Made by a program: the position numbers and the translations under genes
Shown: positions 1 through 7,061 of the stretch, piece by piece
Position numbering within the stretch: the stretch's first letter is position 1
Layout: the number at the start of each line of letters is the position of its first letter
Assembly (NCBI RefSeq): GCF_000703045.1
Contig: NZ_JNLJ01000001.1
Span: forward strand, 186,001 to 250,000
From: Persephonella sp. IF05-L8
GTDB lineage: Bacteria; Aquificota; Aquificia; Aquificales; Hydrogenothermaceae
Reading direction: 5' to 3'
DNA: 64,000 bases
Notes under the pieces: model-generated
The model's input: only the letters and a program-made list of their open reading frames with translations
The model's database searches: none
Told to the model about the DNA's origin: nothing

Positions 1-666
1 GTAAATGAATGGGTAAAACAGGCAATCCTCCTTTATTTCCCAATTCAAGATATGCAGGTTATGGAAGTTGGACCTTTTGAATATTACGATAAAATACCCC
101 TCAAGAAAAACTGGAAAGAAGCAGGGGTTAGGGTTGTTCCACCTGCAACAGCAAGATACGGCTCATTTATAGAAGCAGGGGCAATCTTAATGCCCTCTTA
201 CGTAAATATAGGGGCTTATGTTGGAAGCGGAACTCTGGTTGATACATGGGCAACTGTGGGCTCATGTGCCCAGATTGGAAAAAATGTTCACCTTTCTGGA
301 GGTGTCGGAATAGGTGGAGTTTTAGAGCCTCCAAATGCAAAACCTGTTATTGTTGAGGATAACTGCTTTATAGGTTCAAGATGTATCATTGTTGAAGGAG
401 CTGTTATAGAAGAAGAGGCAGTTTTAGGTGCTGGAGTTGTTATCACAGGTTCAACAAGAATAATAGATGTTTCAGGAGATGAACCTGTTGAGTATAGAGG
501 AAGAGTACCTGCAAGAAGTGTTGTAATTCCCGGAGTTATGAACAAAAAATTCCCTGCAGGTGAGTACGGCGTTCCTGTAGCTCTTATAATTGGTAAAAGA
601 AAAGAATCAACGGACAAAAAAGTTTCTTTAAATGAAGCATTAAGAGAATTTAATGTAGAAGGATAA
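1..666 (+). CDS. dapD: 2,3,4,5-tetrahydropyridine-2,6-dicarboxylate N-succinyltransferase, 5'-partial
   Basis: Succinylates tetrahydrodipicolinate in the succinylase branch of lysine and meso-diaminopimelate synthesis (cytoplasm). The reading frame is open from base 1, and residues before the first internal ATG at 52 ([14 protein letters not shown]) already match DapD, so the gene starts upstream of the window. Visible hallmarks are a left-handed beta-helix hexapeptide pattern, the run [11 protein letters not shown], then [20 protein letters not shown] and [11 protein letters not shown], and a C-terminal segment ending in NEALREF. The C-terminus is complete with a TAA stop. A strong hairpin follows immediately at 673-696. 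The family assignment is near certain; only the N-terminus is missing. Confidence 0.96.
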   Translation, partial: VNEWVKQAILLYFPIQDMQVMEVGPFEYYDKIPLKKNWKEAGVRVVPPATARYGSFIEAGAILMPSYVNIGAYVGSGTLVDTWATVGSCAQIGKNVHLSGGVGIGGVLEPPNAKPVIVEDNCFIGSRCIIVEGAVIEEEAVLGAGVVITGSTRIIDVSGDEPVEYRGRVPARSVVIPGVMNKKFPAGEYGVPVALIIGKRKESTDKKVSLNEALREFNVEG

Positions 667-672
667 ATAAAA

Positions 673-696
673 AAAGCAGGCCAGAAGGCCTGCTTT
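673..696. terminator. 10-bp perfect stem-loop between dapD and carbonic anhydrase
   Basis: AAAGCAGGCC (673-682), loop AGAA, GGCCTGCTTT (687-696). On the plus strand only three T close the stem and the next bases AGAGGTGAT are the ribosome binding site of the following gene. On the minus strand the stem is followed by a T-rich tract, as in an intrinsic terminator, but no minus-strand gene lies just upstream of it. It may be a weak terminator or attenuator for dapD read-through, or an mRNA-stabilising or processing hairpin. Confidence 0.6.
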
Positions 697-708
697 AGAG
701 GTGATAGG

Positions 709-1338
709 ATGGCTCAGATACCTTTTTTGGAAGGGGTAAAACAGTTTAAAAATCTTAAATTCAAAGAATACGAAGAAACATTTAAAAAACTCATAGAAGA
801 AGGGCAGCATCCCAAGGCTCTATTTATCACCTGTTCAGACTCACGTATTCATCCAGATGAAATAACAGGAGCCGACATTGGAGACCTGTTTATTGTCCGT
901 GTTATAGGGAATATGGTTCCTCCTTTTAAGCCTGATAATGAGTTTCACGGGGTTGCTGCAGCTGTTGAGTATGCTGTTTCTGTATTAAATGTTCCGGATA
1001 TTATAATTTGTGGTCATTCCCATTGTGGTGCATGTGAAGCCCTTTATAAAGACCTTCCAGATGATATATCAATTATTCATGTAAAAAAATGGCTTGAGCT
1101 TGGTAAAGATGTAAAACAGATAGCACAGGCGAATGTAAAAGAAAAGGGAAGAAGACTTTTTGAGCTAACAGAGAGGCTAAATGTCATAAAACAGATGGAA
1201 AATCTCCTTACATATCCAGAAGTTAAAAGAAAGGTTGAAGAAGGTAAAGTCAGGCTTCATGGATGGTATTATGTGATAGAAAAAGGACAGATTGAGTATT
1301 ACGACCCCCAAAAAAATGAGTTTGTGCCTATCACATAA
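709..1338 (+). CDS. Beta-class carbonic anhydrase
   Basis: Interconverts CO2 and bicarbonate with a zinc ion, in the cytoplasm; for an autotroph this feeds carboxylases and pH balance. The protein has 209 residues, usual for the family. The zinc ligands Cys42, His103 and Cys106 sit in CSDSR and GHSHCGAC, and the Asp44-Arg46 dyad is present. The start ATG at 709 is preceded by AGAGGTGAT. The gene ends in the sequence TAATG, sharing one base with the start of the following ZIP transporter, so the two are probably translationally coupled. No signal peptide is seen. Confidence 0.95.
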   Translation: MAQIPFLEGVKQFKNLKFKEYEETFKKLIEEGQHPKALFITCSDSRIHPDEITGADIGDLFIVRVIGNMVPPFKPDNEFHGVAAAVEYAVSVLNVPDIIICGHSHCGACEALYKDLPDDISIIHVKKWLELGKDVKQIAQANVKEKGRRLFELTERLNVIKQMENLLTYPEVKRKVEEGKVRLHGWYYVIEKGQIEYYDPQKNEFVPIT

Positions 1339-2078
1339 TGGATGAAATAATACTGGCAGGTCTTCTGGTTCTCGTCCTTACCAGCCTTGGTTCCATTTTT
1401 GCTGTATTTTTTAAAAATCTGCCTGAATGGGGTCTTGATTTTGGTCTGGCTTTCAGTGGGGGTGTTATGCTGGTTGCTTCTTTTACATCTTTAATACTAC
1501 CTGCTACAGAAACAGGCAGCATATGGAGTGTTATTTTTGGAATAGTCCTGGGATTTGGACTTATTTTTACTATTGAAAAGTTTGTTCCCCACGAGGAGTA
1601 TTTCCTTAAGTTTAAAACTTCCACAATAGAAAAAGAAAAGCTTAGAGGAATTTTTCTGGTTGTTTCAGCTATTGTAATCCATAATATTCCAGAAGGTATG
1701 GCTGTTGGTGTATCAATGGCAAATGATGTTGAAAAAGGATGGGCAACTGCCCTTGCAATCGGAATACAGGATATTCCGGAAGGTTTTGCCGTGTCTTTGC
1801 CTTTGATTTTTTTAACTGAAAGGGCGTGGATACCTGTTTTAATTGGTGTTTTAAGTGGTTTTTCTGAATTTGTTTTTACGGTTTTAGGTGGTTTTACCTT
1901 TAGTATATTTTCTGCTTTTTTGCCTTTTGGTCTAAGCGTAGCCGGTGGAGCTATGATTTATGTAACAGTAAAAGAAGTTTTCCCTCAGGTTTATCAAAAT
2001 AAAAATGAAACTCTTATAACCACCGGATTTTTACTTGGCCTTCTTATTATGCTTTATCTGGATACTACTCTGGGATAA
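1338..2078 (+). CDS. ZIP family divalent metal transporter
   Basis: Predicted inner-membrane importer of zinc or a related divalent metal, ZupT/GufA-like, 246 residues. Several hydrophobic segments are visible. The two ZIP signature helices read HNIPEGMAVGVSMA and, about 30 residues later, QDIPEGFAVSL, which places the paired His/Pro-Glu-Gly metal-binding residues typical of TM4 and TM5; the second site has Gln-Asp where many ZIPs have His-Glu. It overlaps the carbonic anhydrase stop by one base, so zinc uptake may be coupled to a zinc enzyme (inference). It ends exactly where the convergent AMMECR1-domain gene ends, with no intergenic terminator. Confidence 0.9.
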   Translation: MDEIILAGLLVLVLTSLGSIFAVFFKNLPEWGLDFGLAFSGGVMLVASFTSLILPATETGSIWSVIFGIVLGFGLIFTIEKFVPHEEYFLKFKTSTIEKEKLRGIFLVVSAIVIHNIPEGMAVGVSMANDVEKGWATALAIGIQDIPEGFAVSLPLIFLTERAWIPVLIGVLSGFSEFVFTVLGGFTFSIFSAFLPFGLSVAGGAMIYVTVKEVFPQVYQNKNETLITTGFLLGLLIMLYLDTTLG

Positions 2079-2669
2079 TCACTCGCTAAATGTTTTTGTG
2101 TGGTAGATAAACACCTCTATAGGATATGTTAGCCAGCAGTCAGAGGGTAATCCTGCTTTCATACATAGATGGGATAAAAACTGGGTTTTATCTGGTAGTT
2201 GCTCCCATACTTCCGGTAGAAAGGTTGCCTGATGGTTTCCGTATTTTAGGATTACACCGTCCTTAAATGGCTGTAATTTCTGGAGCAGGTCATAAGGGTC
2301 AGAAAATTGCAAAGGCTGGGGATAAGACAAAATAGAAACCTTTACCTTTATATTTGATAATTCTTCAGGTCTTACAGGTAAAAATCTTGGGTCAGAGGTT
2401 GCTGCAGCTATAGCATTATGTATCACATCTTTGTAAAGAGGCTGATGTGGTATTATTGAGCCAATACAACCTCTAAGCTGATGGGTAGGCGAAACCTCAA
2501 GAGTAACAAAAGAAGCCCCCTTTTTCTTCCAGCTTTCATAGGGAATTTCTTTTAAATCTATTTCTAATCCTGTTTTTAGATACTCTTCAATTGCTTTTCT
2601 GGCAAGCTGAACAAGTGCCTGTCCTTCTTCCTCTGTAATCTCATCAAGGGAAACAATTACATCTTCCAT
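2079..2669 (-). CDS. amrA: AmmeMemoRadiSam system protein A (AMMECR1 domain)
   Basis: AMMECR1-domain protein of 196 residues whose biochemical role is not settled. The family signature LRGCIGSI is present near residue 75, and the middle SDPRFLPVRPEEL segment is typical. The ATG at 2669 follows GGAGGAATAA. It lies directly downstream of the MEMO-like gene with no gap between the two. These two are members A and B of the AmmeMemoRadiSam set described in protein family databases; the third member, a radical SAM protein, is not in this window. Symbol and pairing follow established family naming; function here is unknown. Confidence 0.9.
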   Translation of the reverse strand: MEDVIVSLDEITEEEGQALVQLARKAIEEYLKTGLEIDLKEIPYESWKKKGASFVTLEVSPTHQLRGCIGSIIPHQPLYKDVIHNAIAAATSDPRFLPVRPEELSNIKVKVSILSYPQPLQFSDPYDLLQKLQPFKDGVILKYGNHQATFLPEVWEQLPDKTQFLSHLCMKAGLPSDCWLTYPIEVFIYHTKTFSE

Positions 2670-3482
2670 TTATTCCTCCTTGTAAAAAATGTAGCTTGCA
2701 TATCCTACAACAGCAGACCTGTCTCCTGAAGTATCTCCGGAAGTTTTATAATCAAGAACTTTTCCCTTCCAGCCTACTCTTCTGGAATAATTAATTATTG
2801 CCTCAAGACCTATTTTTCCACAGGCTTCACATCTATCAAGCAGTGATAAATCAAGATGTTCAACAGCCATATTACAGTTTATATCTATCTCCCTTGCCAT
2901 ATGGTCAGGATAGTAATGGCTTAAATCTGTGCTTATCACCACAACAACATCATCCCTGTTATCTTTTATCTGTGCTATAACCTCTTCCACAACAGAATAA
3001 TGAACCTGTCCATACACAACAGGGATTATTGAGAAATCCTCTAAAACCATTTGAAGAAATGGAACTTGAACCTCAAGGGAATGCTCTTTCAGATGTGGGA
3101 TTGTATTAAGGGTTATTGGCAGATGTCTGTTGTTAGCCACAAATCTTTCTATTTCCTCTTTATTTACCTTAACTTCTCCAAGAGGTGTAAGCCAGTAGTC
3201 ATAATACCCAAATGATATCCCCTCAAAAGGAACATAATGGGAAGGTCCAACAAGCAAGATTGTGTAATGTTTATCTGGGTCAAGATTTAAAAACTGCTTA
3301 TAGCTAACAGCTGCAACTGGTCCAGAGTATATATATCCTGCATGTGGAGATGCTACAGCTTCAGGTTTATATAGATATAATGGAGCTTTCTCAAGGTATT
3401 CAGTAAGCATTTTTCTCAATTCAACAGGGTCTGCAGGATAAAACATATCACTAACAGCTGGCTCTCTTATCTGAAGGCTCAT
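2670..3482 (-). CDS. amrB: AmmeMemoRadiSam system protein B (MEMO1 family)
   Basis: MEMO-family protein, 270 residues, structurally related to class III extradiol dioxygenases and to the human MEMO1 protein. Conserved metal-site-like motifs are visible: SPHAGYIYSG (about residues 45-54), VGPSHYVPFEG, TDLSHYYP and SGDTSGDRSAVVGYA near the C-terminus. The Cys found in the last motif of animal MEMO1 is not seen there. The ATG at 3482 follows AAGGGAGGATAAAG. It is the first gene of a two-gene unit with the AMMECR1 gene. The substrate is unknown, and no radical SAM partner is adjacent. Confidence 0.9.
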   Translation of the reverse strand: MSLQIREPAVSDMFYPADPVELRKMLTEYLEKAPLYLYKPEAVASPHAGYIYSGPVAAVSYKQFLNLDPDKHYTILLVGPSHYVPFEGISFGYYDYWLTPLGEVKVNKEEIERFVANNRHLPITLNTIPHLKEHSLEVQVPFLQMVLEDFSIIPVVYGQVHYSVVEEVIAQIKDNRDDVVVVISTDLSHYYPDHMAREIDINCNMAVEHLDLSLLDRCEACGKIGLEAIINYSRRVGWKGKVLDYKTSGDTSGDRSAVVGYASYIFYKEE

Positions 3483-3523
3483 CTTTATCCTCCCTTTTTG
3501 GTAATTAATATTGGTTGTTTCGG

Positions 3524-3790
3524 TTATTTTTCAATCTTTTTTGTCTGTCTATATACAAAAGCAAGAATTTCCGCAACTGCTTTATAAAGCTCCGGCGGTA
3601 TCTCCTGATTTATTTCTATCTGTGATAAGGCTTCCACTAAAACAGGGTCTTCTTTTATGGGAATATTATGCTCTTTTGCTACCTGAATTATTTTTTCTCC
3701 GATATGGCCTTTACCTTTGGCTATTACCTTTGGGGCTTTGTCTTTGCCTCTTTCATATTTTAAAGCAACGGCTTTTTTGTCTTCAGCCAT
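3524..3790 (-). CDS. FlhB-like C-terminal domain protein (stand-alone)
   Basis: An 88-residue protein corresponding to the cytoplasmic C-terminal domain of FlhB/YscU export-gate proteins, without the membrane domain. It shows the family pattern A-V-A-L-K-Y near residue 7, the P-K-V-I-A-K-G-K-G stretch, then I-P-I-K-E-D-P-V-L-V-E-A-L. The autocleavage NPTH motif of full FlhB is absent because the domain starts after it. It overlaps the upstream FliK-like gene by one base (TAATG). Similar orphan pairs (YlqG/YlqH in Bacillus) occur outside flagellar loci. No flagellar gene is nearby, so a flagellar role is not shown. Confidence 0.85.
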   Translation of the reverse strand: MAEDKKAVALKYERGKDKAPKVIAKGKGHIGEKIIQVAKEHNIPIKEDPVLVEALSQIEINQEIPPELYKAVAEILAFVYRQTKKIEK

Positions 3791-4851
3791 TAAACCCTGT
3801 CAGACATTAGATTTTCATCTATTAATTTCCGGTCATCTACAGGCCTTTTCAAGAATTTGAGAAAAACTTCAGAAAACCCATGTCTTTTGACATTCTGGAT
3901 AAGCTCATCTGAATTTTTTCTGATTAACTCTTTAAGCTGCTGATTTTCCACAAAAAAGTTTAGATACAACTCTCTTCCAAACTGGAATATTCCACCTGAA
4001 AATCTGCCTAAATCCTTAAAATCAAGACTTATTCTACAAAAATAAACATTTTTCCATTTTTTGCTTTTTTTCAGAAAAATATCTCCCCTTTCCAAATCAT
4101 CCCAGAGCAGTGGCAGAAAAATATAAACACTTTCAAAAGCTCTGGACAAAATCTGATAGCCTTCAATTGCAGTAAATATTTGTTTTTCACCCTGTGATAA
4201 CTCTTTCCTGCTGGAAAGGATATATTTCAGGTCGTCTTTTATTTCTGAAAATTTTTTGTGTTTTATTTTATTCTCAAAAAACAGACCTGAGTTTTTTATT
4301 ATCTTTTCAAATGTTTCAGGGGATACTTCCTTTATTGAGTGTAATATCTTGCTTATTTCTGTATTGTTTATCTGGAGGTTTATCTTCTGGGATGACAAAA
4401 ATGAGTTAAGCAGATTTTGTGCTAATTTTTGTGCTTTAGTATCTGAACTGTTTATATTCTGGAGTATGTAGGAAAAAATTGAGTTTAAAATGGTTTCTCT
4501 ATTTTTCCCTGATTGCAAAAAATTTATGATTTCTTCAGCCGGATACTCTGTTTTAGGATTTATCAAAGCCTCGTTTTTGTTAAGGATACCTATTAGCTGA
4601 ATTTTTAGTTTATGGTCTGTCTGGGGAGTATTAAGAATTTTTAAGAGTAAAGATGTATCTTTCTGTAAAGGGATTTCTGTATTTACCGTCAGAACGCCTC
4701 CTTTTATTCGGAGGACTACTCCACCTGTTGAGAGGATATCAATAACCTCTGCTTTTACTGTTTCTCCTGCTTTCAGGGTGATTGAATTTCCCAGGGGTTT
4801 TACAATCTGGAAATACTCATAATTATTAAGCAGAGGTTTAAAATTAATCAT
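3790..4851 (-). CDS. FliK-like (hook-length control C-domain) protein
   Basis: A 353-residue protein that I assign to the FliK-like group from its layout and context: a beta-rich N-terminal segment (about 25-90, GETVKAEVIDILSTGG), a helical linker, and a C-terminal domain (about 240-345) with hook-length-control features such as the WKNVYFCRISLDFKDLGRFSG stretch read in parts, followed by a helix with LIRKNSDELIQNVKRHGF. It overlaps def by four bases (ATGA) upstream and the FlhB-C-like gene by one base downstream. In several phyla such FliK-like and FlhB-C-like genes are paired without flagella. Function is unknown. Confidence 0.7.
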   Translation of the reverse strand: MINFKPLLNNYEYFQIVKPLGNSITLKAGETVKAEVIDILSTGGVVLRIKGGVLTVNTEIPLQKDTSLLLKILNTPQTDHKLKIQLIGILNKNEALINPKTEYPAEEIINFLQSGKNRETILNSIFSYILQNINSSDTKAQKLAQNLLNSFLSSQKINLQINNTEISKILHSIKEVSPETFEKIIKNSGLFFENKIKHKKFSEIKDDLKYILSSRKELSQGEKQIFTAIEGYQILSRAFESVYIFLPLLWDDLERGDIFLKKSKKWKNVYFCRISLDFKDLGRFSGGIFQFGRELYLNFFVENQQLKELIRKNSDELIQNVKRHGFSEVFLKFLKRPVDDRKLIDENLMSDRV

Positions 4852-5357
4852 TTTTTATAAACTTTTCGTTTAAATATATCCTTCGGGGAAGCTACCCTAT
4901 CAATAAAAAGTTTTCCTATTAGATGGTCCATCTCATGCTGAATAACAACTGCTTCAAACCCTTCTGTATCAAATGTTATTGTGTTTCCATTTATATCTTC
5001 TGCTTCAACTTTTATCCAGTAGTGTCTTTTTACGTTTCCTGTGTAGTCTGGGACAGAAAGGCAACCCTCCCTTATTACAATCTCACCATCATGGGCAATT
5101 ATTCTTGGATTAGAAAGTATCATAAGGCCGTGATTGAGCTTGTTATGTTTATGCTTATACTCAGATGCATCAACAATTATGGTTTTTATATGTTTATTAA
5201 CCTGAGGGGCGGCTATTCCCACCCCTGCAGGTGAGTTTTTCATTGTATAAAGGAGTTTATCCACAAACTCTTTAAATTCTTTACCGAAATCCACAACCTC
5301 TATGGAGGGTTTTTTAAGCCTTTCATCTGGATATCTTAAAATCTCAAGTTTTTCCAT
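4848..5357 (-). CDS. def: Peptide deformylase
   Basis: Removes the formyl group from the N-terminal methionine of nascent proteins. The length of 169 residues is standard. All three motifs are visible: GVGIAAPQ (46-52), EGCLSVP with metal ligand Cys99, and QHEMDH with His141, Glu142 and His145. Its ATG overlaps the stop of the ACT-domain gene (TAATG) and the stop overlaps the FliK-like ATG, so it lies in a tightly coupled five-gene run gcvH to the FlhB-C-like gene. The reaction is well established for the family. Confidence 0.97.
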   Translation of the reverse strand: MEKLEILRYPDERLKKPSIEVVDFGKEFKEFVDKLLYTMKNSPAGVGIAAPQVNKHIKTIIVDASEYKHKHNKLNHGLMILSNPRIIAHDGEIVIREGCLSVPDYTGNVKRHYWIKVEAEDINGNTITFDTEGFEAVVIQHEMDHLIGKLFIDRVASPKDIFKRKVYKK

Positions 5358-5887
5358 TACATCTCCACACTTTCAACTTTTTCTATAGAAAGGTCTATAT
5401 TAAGCTCATCTTTTAAAGCTTCAAGCTCAGGTTTAATATCTTCTTCTGTAAGTCCTGGAGGAAATTCAACCTGTGCTATTAACACATAAAGCTCAGGGCT
5501 TTTTTCTGTTCTCAAATCTGCAATGTTTATATTTTTGTCTGCAAGTAGTTTTGCAACTTTATAAACAATTCCCGGCCTATCTGCCCCATATAAAATAAGG
5601 TTATATACCTGACCTACTTCTTCTTTATTCTGGTATACCTCTTCAGGAATTTCCCTTACATTTATCATAAGCCCTTTTTCTTTTGCTATCTGGTTGAAAC
5701 TATCTTTTAATTCCTCAGGGGTAATATCATTTTCAAAACTAACAATCAGCATAACTGCAAATTCATTATTCAGCCTTGTCATTGCAGAGTCTTCTATATT
5801 TGCCCCTTTTTCATAAAGAACCTTTGTAAGACCGGCGACTATTCCCGGCTGGTCTTCTCCAACTGCTGTTATAACAAAATGTTTCAC
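5357..5887 (-). CDS. GcvR-like tandem ACT-domain protein
   Basis: A 176-residue protein with two ACT domains (about 3-80 and 93-170), each opening with a G-x-D-x-P-G-I-V turn (GEDQPGIVAGL and GADRPGIVYKV) that usually forms an amino-acid binding site. It resembles GcvR, the regulator of the glycine cleavage system in enterobacteria. The neighbour gcvH, three bases upstream, supports a link with glycine metabolism. The start is GTG at 5887, with the GAGG of its ribosome binding site inside the end of gcvH. There is no DNA-binding domain. A regulatory role is inference. Confidence 0.8.
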   Translation of the reverse strand: MKHFVITAVGEDQPGIVAGLTKVLYEKGANIEDSAMTRLNNEFAVMLIVSFENDITPEELKDSFNQIAKEKGLMINVREIPEEVYQNKEEVGQVYNLILYGADRPGIVYKVAKLLADKNINIADLRTEKSPELYVLIAQVEFPPGLTEEDIKPELEALKDELNIDLSIEKVESVEM

Positions 5888-5889
5888 CT

Positions 5890-6306
5890 TTACACCTCTT
5901 CTTCGCTTTCTACTTCCTGTATATAAGCTCTGTAATCATCCGCAGTCATAAGGTCTTCAAGCTCATTTGGGTCTGACATTTGTATCTCTGCTATCCATCC
6001 ATCTCCGTAAGGGTCAACATTAACAAGGCTTGGGTCTTCTTTCAGGTCTTCATTTACAGAAAGTATTTTCCCTGTAAGAGGAGAATATATATCAATTGCA
6101 GCCTTTACAGACTCAACAGATGCTATTTTGTCTCCTGCTTCAACTTCTGAACCAACCTGTGGAAGTTCAACATAAACTACATCACCAAGCTGATGCTGAC
6201 CATAGTCGGTTACTCCTATCACAGCATCATCACCATCAACCTTTACCCAGAGGTGCTCCTTTGTATAATAAAGTCCATCAACAACCTTGAAATCTTCTGC
6301 TGCCAT
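5890..6306 (-). CDS. gcvH: Glycine cleavage system H protein (lipoyl carrier)
   Basis: Small lipoyl-carrying protein that shuttles the aminomethyl group in the glycine cleavage or reverse glycine synthase reaction. It has 138 residues, with the N-terminal YTKEHLWVKVDG motif, the hallmark TDYGQHQLGDVVYVELP, and the lipoylated lysine Lys68 in ESVKAAIDIYSP, then NPELNEDP-like and DGWIAEI segments. An acidic tail (VESEEEV) follows. The ATG at 6306 has TCAGGAGG upstream. It heads the run gcvH - GcvR-like - def - FliK-like - FlhB-C-like. Aquificales carry several H-protein-like lipoyl carriers, some linked to sulfur oxidation; the ACT neighbour favours glycine metabolism here. Confidence 0.92.
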   Translation of the reverse strand: MAAEDFKVVDGLYYTKEHLWVKVDGDDAVIGVTDYGQHQLGDVVYVELPQVGSEVEAGDKIASVESVKAAIDIYSPLTGKILSVNEDLKEDPSLVNVDPYGDGWIAEIQMSDPNELEDLMTADDYRAYIQEVESEEEV

Positions 6307-6368
6307 TACAGTCCTCCTGATTTATAATTTTAAACAGTCATAATCTATATTAAGCCAGGAGTAATAAT

Positions 6369-7061
6369 ATGGCAATAAGGGAAAATGTGGAAAAAATCAA
6401 AGAAAAGATAGAAAAGGCTGTTCAGAAAGCAGGAAGAAAACCTGAAGATGTAATACTTCTGGCTGCTTCCAAAACCCAGCCACCTGAAAAGATAGTTGAG
6501 GCTTATGAAGCAGGTATCAGATATTTTGGAGAAAATAGGGTTCAGGAGGGAATTAAAAAGATAGAAGCCCTTTCTGACCTGAAGGATATCCACTGGCATT
6601 TGATAGGTGGATTGCAGACAAATAAAGCAAAATATGCTGTTAAATATTTTGAACTGATACATTCCCTTGATAGAGAGGCTCTTGCAGATGAACTGGACAA
6701 AAGGGCAGGGAAAATAGAAAAAGTTCAGGATGTTCTGATAGAAGTTAATGTAGGAGAAGAAGAAACAAAATACGGGGTAAAACCTGAAAATCTTGAGAAA
6801 TTATTTGAGTATTCTATGCAGAAAGAAAATCTAAGGATTTTAGGACTTATGTGTATTCCTCCGTATTTTGAAGACCCAGAAAAATCCAGGCCTTATTTTG
6901 CAATGCTTAGAGAAATGAAAGAACAACTTGAGAAAAAATTTAATATCAGTCTTCCCCATTTATCCATGGGAATGTCCCATGATTTTGAGGTTGCAATAGA
7001 AGAAGGTGCAACTATAGTTAGAATTGGCACTGCTATTTTTGGGGAAAGGAAATACTTATGA
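6369..7061 (+). CDS. YggS/PLPBP family pyridoxal-phosphate homeostasis protein
   Basis: A 230-residue single-domain PLP-binding protein of the alanine racemase N-terminal fold that buffers PLP and influences amino-acid pools. The PLP lysine is Lys35 in LAASKTQP. Other hallmarks are GENRVQE, HWHLIGGLQTNK, a run giving VLIEVNVGEE, and the C-terminal SMGMSHDFEVAIEEGATIVRIG read in parts, with the phosphate-binding MGMS. The start ATG follows AGGAGTAATA. Its last four bases (ATGA) overlap the start of nfeD. It diverges from gcvH, sharing a 62-base promoter gap. Confidence 0.94.
   Translation: MAIRENVEKIKEKIEKAVQKAGRKPEDVILLAASKTQPPEKIVEAYEAGIRYFGENRVQEGIKKIEALSDLKDIHWHLIGGLQTNKAKYAVKYFELIHSLDREALADELDKRAGKIEKVQDVLIEVNVGEEETKYGVKPENLEKLFEYSMQKENLRILGLMCIPPYFEDPEKSRPYFAMLREMKEQLEKKFNISLPHLSMGMSHDFEVAIEEGATIVRIGTAIFGERKYL

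Noticed and set aside
3511-3810. 99-residue plus-strand frame over the FlhB-C-like gene
   Set aside because: Low-complexity Leu/Phe-rich translation, a shadow of the antisense gene with recognisable family motifs.
3524-4851. Flagellar gene cluster
   Set aside because: Only the FliK-like and FlhB-C-like pieces are present; no hook, ring, motor or full export genes.
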